From the NCBI GenBank assembly GCA_020310875.1, contig MU260069.1, forward strand, positions 22,501 to 86,500: DNA of 64,000 nucleotides, read 5' to 3'. The notes under the pieces are model-generated. The model ran no database searches. It was not told the DNA's origin and was given only the letters and a program-made list of their open reading frames with translations. A program made the translations under genes and the position numbers. The stretch is from Ceratopteris richardii. Taxonomy: Eukaryota; Streptophyta; Polypodiopsida; Polypodiales; Pteridaceae. Positions 10,694 through 22,309 of the stretch are shown here, piece after piece. Positions within the stretch are counted from its first letter, which is position 1, and each line of letters starts with the position of its first letter.

Positions 10694-13600
10694 TCATGAA
10701 CATGACCTCCAAGATAGGTACAAATGATGATCATTTATTTTACATTGACTCAGGATGTTCTAACCATGTAGCTGGCAATGTGGCACTACTTTCTGATTTG
10801 GAAGAGCCCAAGGGCAAACATCAGGTACAAACAGGTGATGACACTAAACACTCTGTTGTCAAAATTGGAAATGTGAAGACATGTGATGGTAATCAGAACC
10901 TACTAAGCAGAGTACTCTATGTACCAACAATAACTAAGAATTTAATGAGTGTTGGTCAGATTGTGGAGAAAGGTTTGCAGGTCAGATTCACACAACATGG
11001 AGCATATGTGGAGGACCCAAAACAAGGATTCAGAAGGATAGCCAAAGGGGAGAAATCAGGTAGATTATTTACATTTGAGCTAGAAGATACAAAAAACATT
11101 GCTTTGTATAATTACAAGGATCAGACACTTTCGGAGTTAGAGATATGGCATAAGAGATTAGGGCACATAGGAGAAAGAACTCTTAAGCAAATGTGCAGGG
11201 ATCAATGTGTGCTTGGGATACCTAATGTATCCAAGCAACACATGATTTACAAATGTGGATCATGTCAATTTGGTAAGTCTCACAGATTACCCTACTCAAG
11301 GAAAGGTTTCATGCATGAAGACTACCTAGACTTGGTACACACAGATGTTTGGGGACCTAGCAAGGACCCTTCCATTTCTGGTTCAAGATATTATGTGTCC
11401 TTTATTGATGACTATAGCAGGTGGACAATTTTATACTTTATGAAGCATAAAGATGAAGTGTTTAATTGTTTCAAGAGGTATCTTGCACTTGTGGAGAATC
11501 AAACAGGTAGAAGCTTGAAGAGGCTAAGATCAGATGGTGGAGGAGAGTACTTCTCCAATGAGTTTGAAGATTTCTTGCAGGAAAGAGGCATCAAAAGGGA
11601 GATCACTACAAGGTACTCACCAGAACAAAATGGGGTAGCAGAAAGAAGGAATAGACTTATAGTGGAAACAGCTAGGTCTATGCTTAATGAGAAAAAGTTG
11701 CCAAATTACCTATGGGCAGAGAGTGTATCCACAGCCACTTATCTCATCAATAGGTTGCCATCCAAATCACTTGATGGCATGACACCATATGAAGCATGGC
11801 ATGGTAAGAGACCCTCTCTGGATCATTGCAAAATCTTTGGTTGTGTTGCATATGTGCATATTCCCTCACAGGTAAGAGGAAAGCTAGATCCAAAGGCTGA
11901 AAAATGTATCTTCATTGGTTATGATTTGAACCAAAAGGGATACAGATTCTACAACCCCACAAACAAAGGGTTCAAGGTAAGCAGAGATGTCATATTTGAT
12001 GAGAATGATTCTTGGTATGAGAATGAATGCAGGAAAGTGAGTCTACCCTATGACATGGAGGAAGATTTTCCAAAGCTTACCAAGGAAGAGCCAACTCAGC
12101 AAGAAGATTCAAGCTCAGATGATGATACAATAAACCTTGAAGAGTTCAAGGCTTGGAAATCCAAAGGAAAAATGAAGATGAAGCAATTAGAAGATAAGCC
12201 AGAAACTTCTACTCAAGCAATGAGAAGATCTCAGAGAGAGAAGAAGAAGCCCATCAGATTTGGGTATGACACATCACTTGTAACTAAACATTCTGTATAT
12301 CTTGCAAAAGACTTGTTGAATGAAGAACCAGGTACCTATGAAGAAGCAATTACAAAGCCAGAATGGAGAGAAGCCATGGATGAGGAGATAGAAGCTCTCA
12401 AAGAGAGTGATACTTGGGACTTGATACCCAAGAAGGATTCTATGAAGGTAATAGGATCCAGATGGATCTACAAGTTGAAGAAGAATTCAGATGGAACAAT
12501 TAACAGGTACAAAGCTAGGTTAGTAGCCAAGGGTTTTGCACAAACCCAAGGCATTGATTATGAGGAGACATTTTCTCCTGTGGCCAAGATGCCAACTATC
12601 AGAGTTTTGGTGAGTGTAGCTGCATCCAAGAATTGGAACATGTACCAATTGGATGTGAAGAATGCATTCTTGAATGGATGGATATCTGAAGAAGTCTACA
12701 TGTCACAACCACCTGGCTATGAAGATCCAAAAAAGGTACATTATGTTTGTAAATTGAAGAAGGCTCTGTGTGGTTTGAAGCAGGCACCTAGAGCATGGAA
12801 CTACAGATTGACCACCTACCTTCTAGACCAAGGATTTGTGATGAGCAAAGCAGACACTTCTCTATTCATAAAGAGAAGTAGTACAGAGGTAATCTACTTA
12901 TGTGTTTATGTTGATGACATCATCATTACAGGTAATGATGTCAATGGGATTAGACACATCAAAGGACAGATGATGAAAGAATTCAAGATTAGTGATCTTG
13001 GATTGCTAAAATATTTTCTAGGTCTTGAATTGATCTACACAAACTCAGGTATCTACATCACTCAAAAGAAGTATGTACAGGATATGGTCAAGAAGTTTGG
13101 TTTGCAGGATGCCAAGGTATCAACTACTCCAATGGAGGTTAACCAAAAGCTAAGTGCTCATGAAGGAGAAGAGATCAAAGACATTACAAGATACCAAAGT
13201 ATGGTGGGTAGCTTAAACTATGCTACCTTGACAAGAATTGACATAGCATATGGAGTAAGTGTGCTTAGTCAATTCATGCACAAACCAAGGGTACCTCACC
13301 TAGAGGCAGCAAAGAAAATCTTGAAGTATTTGAAGGGAACACAAAGTCATGGTTTGTATTTTCCTTATACATCAGATATTGACATTAAAGTTTACTCAGA
13401 TGCAGATTGGGCAAGATGCAAGGATGATAGGAGGAGCACCTCAGGTTACATCTGTTTTGCAGGAGATAAGCCTATTTCTTGGTCAGCCAAGAAGCAACCT
13501 ACAGTGGCATTGTCATCCACTGAAGCAGAGTATAGAGGGCTAGCCAATGCAACTCAAGAAGCTATCTGGTTGAAGCTTCTATATACAGAGTTAGGTCTAT

Positions 13601-13857
13601 TCACAAGACCACCTATTATCTTTGGAGACAACACTAGCTCTCTTCACCTTGCAGCAAATCCAATTTATCATGCCAGAACAAAACACATAGAGGTTCATTA
13701 CCACTATGTGAGAGAGAAATTGTTAAGTAAAGATATACAATTGACATATGTATCTACTAATATGCAATGTGCAGATTTACTTACAAAGGCATTGGATGGA
13801 AACAAGTTATGCAGATTCAAATCTATGATTGGATTGCAGGAAGTAATTGAAGAATGA
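10453..13857 (+). CDS. pol: Copia-3 pol-like part: protease, integrase, RT, RNase H
   Basis: This is a 1134-residue open frame. Domains in order are: aspartic protease with YIDSGCSNH near residue 97; gag_pre-integrase HKRLGH near 232; integrase core with HTDVWG near 295, RSDGGGEY near 359 and NGVAERRNR near 394, giving the D,D,E set; RVT_2 reverse transcriptase with LDVKNAFLNG near 733 and catalytic YVDD near 819; RNase H with YSDADWA near 980 and SSTEAEYRGL near 1021. It ends just before the polypurine tract. These enzymes mature the particle, copy the RNA and insert the DNA. All catalytic motifs I looked for are present. Confidence 0.96.
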   Translation: MSNHTTDECYKNYKNQRGRGYSRGGYSQGRGRFNQHQSYNGYNNQYNNNYNNNHNGSYQGGFRNRRDYNNYTEEQDDSLLIMNMTSKIGTNDDHLFYIDSGCSNHVAGNVALLSDLEEPKGKHQVQTGDDTKHSVVKIGNVKTCDGNQNLLSRVLYVPTITKNLMSVGQIVEKGLQVRFTQHGAYVEDPKQGFRRIAKGEKSGRLFTFELEDTKNIALYNYKDQTLSELEIWHKRLGHIGERTLKQMCRDQCVLGIPNVSKQHMIYKCGSCQFGKSHRLPYSRKGFMHEDYLDLVHTDVWGPSKDPSISGSRYYVSFIDDYSRWTILYFMKHKDEVFNCFKRYLALVENQTGRSLKRLRSDGGGEYFSNEFEDFLQERGIKREITTRYSPEQNGVAERRNRLIVETARSMLNEKKLPNYLWAESVSTATYLINRLPSKSLDGMTPYEAWHGKRPSLDHCKIFGCVAYVHIPSQVRGKLDPKAEKCIFIGYDLNQKGYRFYNPTNKGFKVSRDVIFDENDSWYENECRKVSLPYDMEEDFPKLTKEEPTQQEDSSSDDDTINLEEFKAWKSKGKMKMKQLEDKPETSTQAMRRSQREKKKPIRFGYDTSLVTKHSVYLAKDLLNEEPGTYEEAITKPEWREAMDEEIEALKESDTWDLIPKKDSMKVIGSRWIYKLKKNSDGTINRYKARLVAKGFAQTQGIDYEETFSPVAKMPTIRVLVSVAASKNWNMYQLDVKNAFLNGWISEEVYMSQPPGYEDPKKVHYVCKLKKALCGLKQAPRAWNYRLTTYLLDQGFVMSKADTSLFIKRSSTEVIYLCVYVDDIIITGNDVNGIRHIKGQMMKEFKISDLGLLKYFLGLELIYTNSGIYITQKKYVQDMVKKFGLQDAKVSTTPMEVNQKLSAHEGEEIKDITRYQSMVGSLNYATLTRIDIAYGVSVLSQFMHKPRVPHLEAAKKILKYLKGTQSHGLYFPYTSDIDIKVYSDADWARCKDDRRSTSGYICFAGDKPISWSAKKQPTVALSSTEAEYRGLANATQEAIWLKLLYTELGLFTRPPIIFGDNTSSLHLAANPIYHARTKHIEVHYHYVREKLLSKDIQLTYVSTNMQCADLLTKALDGNKLCRFKSMIGLQEVIEE

Positions 13858-13898
13858 AGAAGAAGACTTAAGCCAAAGTGTTTGGCTTGAGGGGGAGC

Positions 13899-15007
13899 TG
13901 TTGGTGCTAGACAAGCCTACACACATTGGCTTGGAACCTTGGACTCATTGAAGATTAGCATGGATAAAGGATTATCAAGGCTTCACTTAAAACAAGGCTC
14001 ACATGAACATATGCTTATATGTTCTTACCTCTTTACCCCTTGTAAAAGTCTAAGTGACTTGTCATTTGTTTGTAACCACTTAAAGTCATCCACCTACCTC
14101 ATTAGTCGTGGAAATTTGAATGTTGAGATAGAGAGAATATCTCCTTACTTTTAGAGGAGAGATTCAAGGGAGCCTAAGTTTGAAATTCAAATTCAAATGA
14201 TCTCAAAACTTCTATAAAAGATGAAGAAAAAAGTCGCGGGATAGATAGACACTCTAGCTCACTCCCCGAGGCATATCTTTATTGTAACTCATTGTGTGTG
14301 AAGGTTACTCCATAGCCAACACCACAATACCTCATTTAGCTATGCTTGTCAAGCTAATGAGATTGTACAAACACATATATCAATAGAAGTATACATTCAT
14401 CATCTCTGTTTTGTCTGAGTGCTCTACTCCAAGTCTGTCAACTTCAAAGAAGCATATCTCTGGATCTACTGAACCAAATCAAGTGATCTATAGCTCATTG
14501 GAACCAGCTCAAAGTCTACTACAAGCATACAAAATCTCAAAGCATTTCATTCAGCCATTTGGGAGAAATCCACTTCGAAGTGCACACTGGTCTGTGTCTG
14601 CAGAGTTCCTAAAAAGTCGGGGGTGATTATAATTTTGCTAAACTTATTTCTCAGTGCATAGTTTATCAATTGAAGTGATTCCACTTGTGATTGGTATCTT
14701 ACTAAGGTATATTAATACTCCCAAAAGGAATTGTTCCAATTTTAAGTGTGCTGGACACACTGAGTAAAAGTCTGAGCAGGTATCACTACAGGAATAGAAA
14801 GTTTTTTCTTGATTTTGAAGTACCAAGTTATCTGTTTTGGTTTGATCTTTACTCAAACCATTTCCAAAGTACATATATGGTTTCTTTGTGTCATTTGGAA
14901 GCTAAGCAAGTGTACTAAGCATATCTGAAAGAAAAAGAGGGCAGGTGTGAAGCAGGTTTTGCAGCACCAACTGATTTCCTGAGTGCATCCATCCATCACT
15001 CTCAACA
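13899..15007 (+). repeat. Copia-3 3' LTR
   Basis: It is the 1109-bp partner of 8503-9611, preceded by the purine tract and followed by the GCATG target copy. Short open frames inside it simply repeat those of the other LTR. Confidence 0.95.
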
Positions 15008-18000
15008 GCATGAAACATAGGGTTAGCTGCCAAGTATAGAGAACTCATATTGTCTCCATAAACAATAGGAGTACTTTGAATCACATCAAACACCTTCATA
15101 AGTGTCTTTAGCCATATTACCTCCTTTGCAGCTTCCACCATACCTTTATATTCTGCTTCTGTAGATGACAAAGCAACTGTATGTTGCTTCTTAGAACACC
15201 ATGAAATCAATTTGTCTCCTACATAGCACAAATATCCATGGGTTGATCTTCTATCATCCACATTACCTGCCCAATCTGCATCACTATATATCTTCACTCT
15301 TGTATCAGAAGTAAATCCATAGTACAACCCTTCTCTGAGTGTACCCTTGATGTACCTAAGTACTCTTTGTCGTGCAATCCAATGTTCCTTTCTAGGACAA
15401 TGCATAAATTGTGAAAGCACACCAACTGCATATGACAAATCAGGCCTTGTTAATGTAGCATAAATCAAGCTTCCAACCAAACTTTGATAGAGCTTCATGT
15501 CTCTGAATTCTTCTCCTCCAAATCTAGACAATTTATGGTTCACTTCCAAAGGTGTAGGTGCAACCCTGCAATCTTCCATTTTAAATTTGGTTAGCAAATT
15601 TTTAAGATACCTTTCTTGGGTCACATATACTCCATGTTGAGTATAAGAAATCTCCATTCCCAAGAAAAATTATAAGTTCCCCAAATCACTGATTTTGAAC
15701 TCTTTCTCCATCTGCTTCTTGATCATTTGTATTCCCTTATCATCTGTTCCTGTAAGTATTATGTCATCAACATAAATACAAACATAAATGAATCCATCTT
15801 CACTTGCTTTGACTAGCAAGCTACTATCTGCCTTTGATGCTTGAAATCCAAGATCATTCAAGAACTTTACAAGCCTATAATTCCATGCCCTTGGGGCCTG
15901 CTTTAATCCATACAAAGCTCTCTTGAGCTTACACACATAATTTGGATTCACTTGATCTTTGAATCCATCTGGTTGCTCCATGTAAACTTCATCTGAAATG
16001 TAACCATTCAAAAAAGCATTTTTAACATCTAATTGAGATAACTTCCAACCTTTGCAAGCAGCAATTGCTATGAGGGTTCTGATTGTTGTCATCTTTGCCA
16101 CAAGACTATAAGTCTCATCATAGTCCACTCCATATGTCTGTGCATACCCTTTCACAACAAGTCTAGCTTTGTACCTAGACACACTTCCATCTGCAAATCT
16201 TTTTGTTTTGTAAACCCACTTACATCCAATAATTTTCTGGCTATTAGGTTTAGGAACCAGATCCCAAGTCTGATTCTCTATCAATGCATCATACTCCTCT
16301 TGCATGGCTTCTTCCCAATTTCTCTTGCCTTTGGCTTCATCATATGTAGATGGATCTTCATCTGCTTTTATCAAATAAGCATAATCTTTAGTAGTCAAGA
16401 ATGAGGTGTCATAGCTATACCTTGTAGGTTGCCATTTGTGCCTAGATGACCTCCTAACTTCTGCACTTTTTGAAGTCTCTGGTTCATCACATTCTGGATC
16501 AAATCTTGGCCTCTCTTCAACTTCATCCTGTACTTCATTATTCTCACTTTCATCAAGTAATTGAATCTTTGCTTTACCTTTCCTTTGATCCACTACTTCT
16601 TCAACATCTGCATGTACATTGTATTTACCTGCATACCAAGTACCTTGCTCATCAAATGTAACATCCTTGGATACAAGGAATTGCTTTGTGGATGGACTCC
16701 ACAACCTGTATCCCATTTGCTTATCATCATAACCAATGAATACATACTTTTCTGCCTTAGGCTCCAACTTATGCCTCAATTGAGATGGCACATATGCATA
16801 TGCCAAGCATCCAAATATTCTGCAATGATCCAAGGTAGGTTTCTTACCCCACCAAGCTTCATATGGTGTCATACCTTGCAAAGCTTTACAAGGCAATCTA
16901 TTGACCAAATAAGTAGCTGTATTTACAGCCTCTGCCCACAAATAATTTGGGCAATTCTTCTCTTTCATCATGGACCTTGCAAACTCAACAAGAATCCTAT
17001 TTCTTCTTTCTGCTACCCCATTTTGTTGAGGAGAGTACCTGCAAGTAACTTCTCTCTTTATACCTGCATTCCACAAGTAATCATTGAATTCATTTGAAAA
17101 ATACTCTCCCCCTCCATCTGACCTTAGTCTCATTAATTTTTGACCTGTAATCCTTTGTGCATATGCATGATAGTGTTTAAATGTATTAAACACTTCTGAC
17201 TTTTCTTTAATCACATAAATTGTGATCCATCTAGTAGCATCATCAACATATATGACATAATATCTTGAACCATTTATACTAAAGTCCTTTGAAGGACCCC
17301 ACACATCTGTATGCACTAACTCAAGTCTTTCTGAATACATAAATCCATGCTTGGAATAGGATTGCTTATGAGCCTTACCTAATTGACATGCCTCACATCT
17401 GTATGTCATGTGTTGACCTGCAATGTTAGGCAACCCAAGCACTGAATCATTGTTAATCATTTCTTTAATACCTCTCTCATTGAAGTGTCCAAGTCTTTTA
17501 TGCCAAAGATCCAATTCTGACACCTTCTGCTCTCCATATGTGAACATAGCATGTCCAACATTTCCTTGTATCTTCAATGTGAAGAGCCTTCCTTCTTTCT
17601 TTCCTGTAACAACCTATTTATACCCTTGACTAGGGTCTTCAACATAGACTCCATCATTGGTGAACCTTACCTCATATCCTTTTTCCACAATTTGACCTAC
17701 ACTGATCAAATTCTTTGGAATTGTGGGAACATAAAGAACCTTACTCAGAAGAGTGCTCCCATCTTTAGCCTTGACTGAACCAATTGACTTTACCTTATGC
17801 TTTGTATTATCACCTGTCTGAACTGTATGATTAATTGCATTATGATCTAGGTCAGTCATCAAAGCAATATTTCCACTTAAATGATTACTACATCCTGAAT
17901 CAATGTAAAACACTCTCATGTCCTCATGTGAGATTTCATATGTTGCATTCATAATGAGAGTCGAATCCTCCTTCTGATCTGATGCATAGTTATAGTAGGT

Positions 18001-19198
18001 GTTATTATAGGATTGATTTTGGAAGCTTCTTCCTCCACCTCTTCCAAAAGAATTCCTACCACCTCTACCTCTGAAGTTTCCTCTCTGAAATCTACCACCT
18101 CTTGCTCTTTGATTAAAGTTCTGATAATTACTATTATTCTGATTATTGTGCCAACAATCATGAGATAGATGATTGGTCTTACCACATATCCAACAAGCTC
18201 TTGCATTATCTTTGTTGTTTCTGCCTCTTCCTCTACTTCTACCATTTCCTTTTCCTCTTATGAAATTTGCTTGGTTTGAAGTGCCTTCTTCTTCACCTGA
18301 TTGTTGCTTTCCTTTGTTAGCTTTCTTCTTATCTTTAGAATACATTGCATGACCTGCACTCTTATCAACATCTCCTTTGATATCATTCTCAAAAGTTAGC
18401 ATATGACCTAACAATTGATTCAAATCAGGAGTAAAGTGATCTAATGAAAGTTCTGTAGATAAAATGAAAGGCTTCCACTTCTCATCTCCTCTTAGCCCTG
18501 TGAGAATTTGTCTTACCAATTTGTCTTCTTCAATATCTTCATCCACTGCACCTAGAGAATCTGCAATGTCCTTCATCTTTGTCACATAATCAGAGATTGA
18601 TTGTGAGGCCTTCTTCTTGAAGGTAGTAAATTCTACCCATAGTGAAGCCTTCCTTGATTTGGTTGTGTTTTGGAAATGCTCCTCCAAAGCATTCCAAATG
18701 TCACATGCACTTTCAAGTCCTCTAATGTGAGGAAGCAAATAGTCATTGACTGCCATGTAGATTATGCTCCTTGCTTGAGCATCCTTCTTCATCCAATTCT
18801 TCAAGTCTGCAAGCTCCTCTCTAGTTGGAACACTAGAGTCTCTAAATTCTGGCTTTTCTTCATCTCGTGTGATGTATCCCATCAGATCTTTGCTCATAAG
18901 ATGAGCTTCCATCCTCATTGACCATGCAGGATAGTTCTCTCTATCCAGCTTCTCAATTTGGAGACTATCTCCCATTATTTCTTTACCTGTATTGTCAACT
19001 CTTTAATCTTTATGAGAAATAAATGTACCTTGACTTTGAATCTCGCTCCTTCTGATCCTTTTGATAACTTCAATGTGTCTACCTTCAAATTTTCTTCAAC
19101 CTTTATCCTTTTGCACCTTCGAGATGTAAAGATTTGTATTTCTGCAGTAGTCGGAGTCTTCGTCACTTCAATTTTGACACATCCTGCTCTGATACCAC

Positions 19199-20227
19199 TG
19201 ATGGAGAGTGTTAATCTCCAAAAGAACAAGTTAATCTTGAATTTAGACCACCTCTATATCAAGATCAACTTTAGACTCCACCAAATTTAGAGACCATTCA
19301 CCAATTTAGCAGAAAATTGATTATTCTGAAAAATTCAACTTCTCAGAAAAGTCTGCTGCAGATTAGTCCTTAATTGACTAATCATTTGTGTAAAGTTTTT
19401 TATAAAACTTTTTAGACTACTTTGCCTTAAGGTTGCGCACCTTCTCCAACTTAAATCTCTGCAAATGGTTTAGTATACTCTGAGAAATCATACAAACAAG
19501 TTACCTATGTGTAAAACACCTTCTCTGTAGTAGCGACTTTGACACCTGCAACTTCTTAGCTACAGCTCTCACAATGTCGAACCCGTTTGATCAAGATCTT
19601 TTAGCCATAGATGGCTTACCTTCCAACTTAGATTTTAAGCCCTCACTTGAGTAAAACTTTACACCACACACTGAGTAATGTTCATTTCTCTGAACATGAA
19701 ATCTGCGCCAGTTTTGTCGACTCTCAGAACATCATTACATATGAATGTTCCTAAACTGAATTCTCTCAACCTGATTACAATTAGCCTCTCAAATTCTAGC
19801 CATAGATAGGTTAGCTATGGACTTAGATATGTGCAGAAGGATTTCTCAAAAGATTAAACACAGAAGGAGCAGACAGCAAAACATCGGGCGCAAGTTTTCT
19901 TGATTTCTTAGAAAAATTACATTTGAGTGAGGATAGACAATTCAACTCACTTCTAAGAGACTTAATCACTCTTACAACTCCTCAATACACTATTCTCATG
20001 ATCTACTATTGTCTCTCCTATTGCCCCGACATTTTTCAAAGTATTTATAGATAAATATATACAAGTTTATGACTAGACAAAAGTATAAGTCAGCTAATGT
20101 ACATATGTGTACATATCTTTGGATTTCTGAATATGTCCTTCCTTCAACCTTCTGAATTTGTTCTCTTCTTGACTCCTTGACTTCATTTCTTCATAATCCT
20201 TCAATTGATGATTGACATGCACCAACA
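19199..20227 (-). repeat. Copia-2 5' LTR
   Basis: It is the 1029-bp partner of 7264-8292. On the element strand a TATAAATA box lies at about 20042-20049. Its inner edge meets the primer-binding site and its outer edge the TTTAT target copy. Confidence 0.95.
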
Positions 20228-20243
20228 TTTATGATATGTATAG

Positions 20244-21125
20244 GTGGATTACATCCAAAGATATTGACAAAAACTCGATCCCACAAAAAGAAAACATGAA
20301 TGCAAAGAGCTACTATGTTTGATGCACAAAGAACTTCCTACTTCATTTTTGGATATTCAGGTTCATTTATTAGTCCATCTTGTAGATGAAATAGAGATTG
20401 CAGGTGTTGTCAACACTCGATGGATGTTTTGGGTTGAGTGATTTATTCGAATATTAAAAGGTTATGTGCGACAAAGAGCGAAACCAGAAGGATCCATGGC
20501 AAAGGGTTGGAGAGTGCATGTATTACGTTAGTGAGTACCTTGAAAGAGTTCATGAAGAAGCTCCACATGCATGGACCAACAAGTCTTCTTCAAAAATAAC
20601 AGATGAGGTATTATCAGGTAAGGGAGTTCCATTCTTATTTACATTTCAAGAAAAAAATGATGTTTCTACTTTTGTAGCATATAATAGCGAATGCATGCAA
20701 GCATTCCTTAGGGAGTATGAGGAACTTCAAAATCTCCGAAGTAAAAGGCAAAAAAACAAAGGATATAGACGTAATCTCGATAATAATGAGATTACAGATA
20801 TACCCTCTTTCACAGATTGGCTATATAGTAATTTGCAACATGGCAACACAAATAATGAAGAAATCTCAGATGATCAAAGAGAGTGAATGATAGGTTGTGA
20901 GCGAAAGGTAATTTTATTAAGATAATATTTTATTTTTTTCATATATGTATGTTAGTTTCTATTTACTAATTGAATTTATTTTGGAGGTTTGAATGTTCAC
21001 TAATATGTGGGCTTTTGGATAGCATATTAGAATCAAAGCCATTGATTCTTTACGTAAAACAGAGGATTCTAGTATTTTTGCTTCTTTCAAGAAACTATCA
21101 CGTGCTAGCTGATCAATAACTTGAA
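20244..21125 (+). pseudogene. CACTA-1 DUF4218 end and DUF4216 start (broken)
   Basis: After the splice acceptor the reading gives WITSKDIDKNS, VHLLVHLVDEIEIAGVVNTRWMF and KGYVRQRAKPEGSMAKGW, the strongly conserved DUF4218 core (CACTA-2 has LLVHVVDEVAIAGTVHSRWMF). A region matching the LQEW/KGCDWEYI stretch follows (20464-20886). After an apparent 89-bp intron (20908-20996) comes NMWAFG then HIRIKAIDSLRKTEDSSIF, corresponding to SHGQHF and DQNRYTFDSGV in CACTA-2. Stops and frame changes show it is not functional. Similarity fades near 21125. Confidence 0.82.
20908..20996 (+). other. Third intron of CACTA-1
   Basis: GTAATTTTATT follows GCGAAAG, and TTATTTTGGAG precedes GTTTGAATG. The insert is T-rich. 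CACTA-2 is continuous here. The splice assignment rests on that comparison only. Confidence 0.6.
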
Positions 21126-21279
21126 GCTTCTAAATGGATATCAGATAATATTTTTTTTTTATTAACTTGAATAACGATGAATCCTACTAGAGAGATGAAA
21201 TCATGTTCTTTTAAGTTAGAACATGAAGCTCGGGGGTACGCCTAATTATTTTATTTATAGCTTTATCTTCGAGGAGCAA

Positions 21280-22290
21280 ATTTTTATCATGTATGTATGC
21301 ATATGTGTGTGTATTCATGTGTATTATATGTAACATATGTTAGTATGCATATATATGTATTTCATGTATATGTATGTGTTTGCATGTGTGTGATATATGT
21401 ATACATGTGTTAAATATGTATATGTGTATATATGCATATGCATTTATGTAAAATATTCATGTATTCATGTAATATATGCAAGTGTTTATAATTGTGTACA
21501 TGTATATATGTATATGTGTCTATGTGTAAATATGTACATGTAAGTGTAAATGTGTACATGTAAATATGTATGCATGTATATATATATTTATGTGTGCATT
21601 TAGGCATGTATGTGTGATGCATAATATATCTACTCCATTTTATATTTATGTATGTGTATCTACATGATGTGTATATATCTTTATACATATTATGATCCTC
21701 GTTGATTCGAGTAGCTATATATAGAGGCATAAGGTTGGGACGAGAGACATCTCTCTAGTAGGACGTCGGAGGAATAGATGCAATGCGTACATATACTTCG
21801 AACATATGGCTAAAAGGTTGAATTAGATTTTTTAAATTAGGAGTTTTAAAACCCTAATATCGAAATTAGTGTTTTCAATTTAGGATTTTTGAAATAGGAT
21901 TTATTTATTTATTTATTTATGCGTATGCATGTGTTGTGTATGTATGTGTATCTATATGTGCATATGCATGTGTTCTATGTGTGTACATATGCATGTAAAT
22001 ATGATTATATGAGTCTATGTGCGTGTACATATGATTATGCATGTGTGTGTATGTGAGTATGTGTACGTGTATTTGAGTATGTGTATGTGTCTATGTGTAT
22101 TCATTATATGTGTGTAACTGCATGCATGTGTATGTGTGTGCATAAAAATGTGCATGTATGTATAAATGTACATGTATGTGTATATGTGTGTTAATGTGCA
22201 TGTATGATGTATATGTGTGTGTATGCATGTATTTGTACCTCTAGTCTCACTCTTTTCTCTCTCTCTCTCTCATATACATACATACATGCA
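21280..22290. repeat. TG/TATG-rich low-complexity region
   Basis: There are two tracts of imperfect TATG, TGTG and CATG words (about 21280-21700 and 21905-22235), then a CT run (22252-22272) and CATA words. A roughly 200-bp piece at 21705-21905 is ordinary sequence in which I see no gene. Open frames here follow from the repeat. Confidence 0.9.
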
Positions 22291-22309
22291 TAAACACACA
22301 TACTCATAT

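Larger units (their letters stand above)
8503..15007 (+). mobile_element. Copia-3: young, nearly whole Ty1/copia element nested in Copia-2
   Basis: LTRs of 1109 bp each (8503-9611, 13899-15007) and perfect GCATG target duplications (8498-8502, 15008-15012) bound the element. The primer site TGGTATCAGAGC is at 9613-9624 and the purine tract TTGAGGGGGAGC is at about 13887-13898. It sits in the RNase H part of Copia-2 in opposite orientation. The LTR pair differs at only about six or seven positions by eye (about 0.6%), making it the youngest datable insertion here. All copia parts are present in the usual order (gag, protease, integrase, RT, RNase H). It looks nearly whole, with about one break. 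Confidence 0.97.
7264..20227 (-). mobile_element. Copia-2: Ty1/copia LTR retrotransposon, itself split by Copia-3
   Basis: Two 1029-bp LTRs (7264-8292, 19199-20227) and perfect TTTAT target duplications (7259-7263, 20228-20232) define the element. The initiator-Met primer site is at about 19186-19197 and the purine tract TTGAGGGGGAGC is at about 8293-8304, both on the minus strand. Parts in order are gag with two zinc-knuckle-like residue groups and glycine-rich tail, then protease with DSGCSNHL (together about 17640-18975), integrase with HTDVWG and RSDGGGEY (about 16600-17580), reverse transcriptase with YVDD (about 15500-16400), and RNase H (15008-15450 plus 8293-8502 on the far side of Copia-3). 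LTRs differ at roughly 1.4% by eye. It has about two breaks besides the nested insertion. Confidence 0.96.
7180..20243 (+). other. CACTA-1 intron enlarged by Copia-2
   Basis: The donor is AAG|GTATCTATG at 7180 and the acceptor is ATGTATAG|GTGGATTAC ending at 20243. Joining across gives SLIR then W ITSKDIDKNS, matching SLVRWISSKEINRDS in CACTA-2. Without the inserted element and one copy of the target duplication the intron would be about 95 bp. CACTA-2 has no intron at this point. Confidence 0.78.
174..21125 (+). mobile_element. CACTA-1: decayed En/Spm-type DNA transposon split by two copia insertions
   Basis: Three separated blocks (about 184-1643, 7078-7179 and 20244-21125) together cover the tnp2 transposase (Transposase_21), DUF4218 and the start of the DUF4216-type region, in the order known for plant CACTA elements. 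The same blocks occur in the same order in CACTA-2 at 45.7-48.1 kb, which confirms the assignment. Copia-1 separates the first two blocks and Copia-2 lies inside an intron between the second and third. The coding parts carry several stops and frame changes, so the element cannot be autonomous. I cannot place its termini: the left side runs into the microsatellite at the window edge, and no right end with a GTAGTG terminus is visible before the TG-rich region at 21.3 kb. Confidence 0.88.

Noticed and set aside
21410-21730. 106-codon minus-strand frame rich in tyrosine, threonine and histidine
   Set aside because: It translates TATG/TGTA words of the low-complexity tract.
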